Translations under genes and position numbers: made by a program | Assembly (NCBI GenBank): GCA_021325475.1 | Contig: JAJPHA010000122.1 | Coordinates: 1 to 64,000, forward strand | DNA: 64,000 nt | From: Rhodanobacteraceae bacterium | Lineage (GTDB): Bacteria > Pseudomonadota > Gammaproteobacteria > Xanthomonadales > Rhodanobacteraceae | Direction: 5' to 3' | In this document: positions 62,154 to 64,000 of the stretch, in pieces | How the letters are laid out: each line of letters opens with the position of its first letter | Position numbering within the stretch: position 1 is the first letter of the stretch | The notes under the pieces: generated by a model | Database searches by the model: none | What the model was told of the DNA's origin: nothing | What the model saw: the letters and a program-made list of their open reading frames with translations, nothing else

Positions 62154-64000
62154 TCATGCCGTGGCCGTGCGCGCGGTCCACGCCTGCGCCGGCTGCGGCC
62201 GCGCGTACAGGAAGCCCTGACCGAATTCGCAGCCGAGCTCGAGCAGCACCGTGTGCTGGCTCTCGGTCTCGATGCCTTCGGCGATGACCTGCATGCCGAG
62301 CGCGCCGGCCAGCGCCAGGATCGCACGCACCACCGCGGCGCTGCCAGCGGCCTCGTCCGGCACCAGCGCGGCGATGAAGGAGCGGTCGATCTTGAGCGCC
62401 TGCACCGGATACTGGTGCAGATAGGACAGCGACGAATAGCCGGTGCCGAAATCGTCGAGCGACACGGCGAGCCCCTCGCGGCGCAACGCCTCGAGCACGC
62501 GCTTGGCGGCCGGCGGGTTGTCGATCAGCATGCGCTCGGTGACCTCCAGGCGCACGCAGTCGGGCCGGATGCCGTGCCGGCGCAACAGCGCCAGCAGCTT
62601 CTCGTCGAGCGCCTCGGAGCGGAAATGGCGGCCGGACAGGTTGATGCCGATGAAGCCGCCGCCGCGCAGCAGCGGCGGCGCCATTTCGAACACGCGCTCG
62701 AACATGCGCCAGTCGATCTGCTCGGCCGCACCGCTGTCCTCGGCCACGCTCAGGAAATCCGCCGGCAGCAGCAGGCCGCGTTCGGGATGCTGCCAGCGCA
62801 GCAGCGCCTCGTGGCCGATCACGGCGCGATCGCGCAGGCGCACGATCGGCTGGAAATACGGCACGAACTCGTCGCGCGCGATGGCGCGGCGCAGATCGCT
62901 TTCCAGTTCCAGCAACTGCATGGCTTCCTGGTGCAGGTGCTCGTCGAACACCGCGTAGCGGTGCCGTCCCTCGGCCTTGGCGCGGTACATCGCCACGTCG
63001 GCGTCGCGCAGCAACTCCTCGGCCTTGCGATAGCGCGAGGCAGCCACGGCGATGCCGATGCTGGTCGAGGTGAACACTTCCTTGCCGCCGAGCCGGATCG
63101 GCGCGTTCAGCGAATCGATGATGCGCTGCGCCTGGGCGCAGGCGTCGTCGGTGTCCTCGATGTCGTTGAGCAGGATGGCGAACTCGTCGCCGCCGAGCCG
63201 CGCCACCAGATCGCGCGACTCCAGGCAGGCCGCGATGCGGCCGCCGACCTCGTTCAGCAGCTCATCGCCGACCAGATGTCCGACCGAGTCGTTGACCACC
63301 TTGAAGCGATCGAGATCGAGGAACAGCACGGCGAAGCGCCGGCGCGGATCGCGCTGGAACGCGGCCAGCGCCTGACCCAGCCGCTCGAGCAGGAAATTCC
63401 GGTTCGGCAGACCGGTCAGCGCATCGTGCAGGGTTTCGTGCTTGAGCTGGCGCTCCATGCGTTCGCGCACCAGGATGTGCTCGCGCAGCTCGCGGTTCGC
63501 CGCGGCGAGTTCGCTGGTGCGCTCGATCACGCGCTGCTCGAGTTCGGCATAGGCGCGCTTGAGCGATTCGGCGTTGCGCTTGCGCTCCAGCGCATTGGCG
63601 ATGTGATAGGAAACGAAGGTCAGCAGCTCCTGATCGCGCGGCGTGTAGCGGTGCTCGTCGGAATGGCTCTGCACCGCGAGCACGCCGACCGTGCGGTCGC
63701 CGCAGATCAACGGTACGCCGAGCCAGCTGCGCGAGCGCGTGCCGATCGGCTCGGCCGCGCCGCTGGCGTAGAGCCGTTCCAGCCCGGCACGATCGGCGAG
63801 CAGGGCGCTGCCGGTGCGCAGCACGTACTCGGTCAGGCCGCGGCCGAGCTTGCGGGTGACACGTTTCTCGTCGCGCTCGTCCACCGAATACGGGAACGTC
63901 AGATGTTCGCGGTCCTCGCTCAGCAGGGCGATGTAGAAATTGCGTGCGTACAGCAGGCCGCCCACGGCGCGGTGCACGGCGGCGTAGAACTCCTCGAGGC
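62154..64000 (-). CDS. GAF-GGDEF-EAL cyclic-di-GMP enzyme (N-terminus outside window)
   Basis: The visible part is over 610 residues and runs off the right edge in frame. GAF sensor (about the first 115 visible residues), a coiled coil, GGDEF domain with intact L-G-G-D-E-F, and an EAL domain with E-A-L-L-R-W, I-N-L-S-G-R, D-D-F-G-T-G and E-G-I-E-T-E. Both activities may be functional; the I-site Arg (R-x-x-D before GGDEF) is not in place (E-S-R-D). Would tune c-di-GMP, which in relatives affects pili and biofilm. Confidence 0.9.
   Translation of the reverse strand, partial: LEEFYAAVHRAVGGLLYARNFYIALLSEDREHLTFPYSVDERDEKRVTRKLGRGLTEYVLRTGSALLADRAGLERLYASGAAEPIGTRSRSWLGVPLICGDRTVGVLAVQSHSDEHRYTPRDQELLTFVSYHIANALERKRNAESLKRAYAELEQRVIERTSELAAANRELREHILVRERMERQLKHETLHDALTGLPNRNFLLERLGQALAAFQRDPRRRFAVLFLDLDRFKVVNDSVGHLVGDELLNEVGGRIAACLESRDLVARLGGDEFAILLNDIEDTDDACAQAQRIIDSLNAPIRLGGKEVFTSTSIGIAVAASRYRKAEELLRDADVAMYRAKAEGRHRYAVFDEHLHQEAMQLLELESDLRRAIARDEFVPYFQPIVRLRDRAVIGHEALLRWQHPERGLLLPADFLSVAEDSGAAEQIDWRMFERVFEMAPPLLRGGGFIGINLSGRHFRSEALDEKLLALLRRHGIRPDCVRLEVTERMLIDNPPAAKRVLEALRREGLAVSLDDFGTGYSSLSYLHQYPVQALKIDRSFIAALVPDEAAGSAAVVRAILALAGALGMQVIAEGIETESQHTVLLELGCEFGQGFLYARPQPAQAWTARTATA

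Overview
The window is a 64-kb, very GC-rich, gene-dense chromosomal segment of a free-living gammaproteobacterium. I place it in the Xanthomonadales/Lysobacterales by inference. The reasons are the gsp (xps-like) gene order, the pilGHIJK-chpABC and pilT/pilU blocks with their usual Pseudomonas/Xanthomonas neighbours, bioA-rsmE, the nudE-cysQ-mazG run, and intergenic heptamer arrays and hairpin clusters of a kind I associate with that order. The genus is not determinable from what I can see. No rRNA, tRNA, CRISPR array, prophage or intact insertion sequence was found.

Layout: (1) 0.1-3.3 kb: nudE, cysQ, a mazG interrupted by an in-frame TAG, and a secreted beta-repeat protein, then 0.66 kb of non-coding hairpin repeats. 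(2) 3.9-10.2 kb, minus strand: type II secretion genes gspG-H-I-J-K-L-M-N followed by an overlapping histidinol-phosphatase-like gene; gspC, D, E and F are absent. (3) 10.3-12.4 kb, plus strand: bioA and rsmE. (4) 12.4-25.6 kb, minus strand: the complete Pil-Chp chemosensory operon of type IV pili (pilG, H, I, J, K, chpA, chpB, chpC in transcription order), including a giant ChpA of about 2135 residues. (5) 26-31.9 kb, plus strand: gshB, a tonB-like gene, yqgE, ruvX, pyrB and an unknown lipoprotein. (6) 31.9-38.5 kb: a methyltransferase, pilU and pilT (minus), then yggS, proC, yggT, a DUF4426-like gene and a secreted unknown (plus). (7) 38.5-46.6 kb: a BtuF-like binding protein and pdxH, a glycerate-kinase-like gene, dodecin, an exosortase, aroK-aroB, a WGR protein, a SPOR-type protein, hemE and a DUF900-type hydrolase. 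(8) 46.6-55.1 kb: a large hybrid sensor kinase with a beta-propeller sensor, yceI-cytochrome b561-yceI, an APC permease, a PAP2 phosphatase and a glutaredoxin-like protein. (9) 55.3-64 kb: sdaA with a duplicated 3' end, prfC, a sigma factor with a membrane partner, a CBS protein, a GT2 glycosyltransferase, mtgA and a GAF-GGDEF-EAL protein cut by the window end.

Functionally the window is dominated by the surface and motility machinery: pilus retraction motors, the Pil-Chp pathway that controls them, half of a type II secretion system, and a cyclic-di-GMP enzyme. Housekeeping biosynthesis genes (glutathione, biotin, pyrimidine, proline, shikimate, haem, PLP) fill the gaps.

The most unusual non-genic signals are: a short AT-rich motif (core GTGGAAAATGC, sometimes next to GTATAC) scattered through coding regions on both strands and in several reading frames; heptamer tandem arrays that run into gene ends; a pair of about 120-bp hairpin repeats 30 kb apart; a 91-bp duplication of the sdaA 3' end; and the amber codon in mazG.
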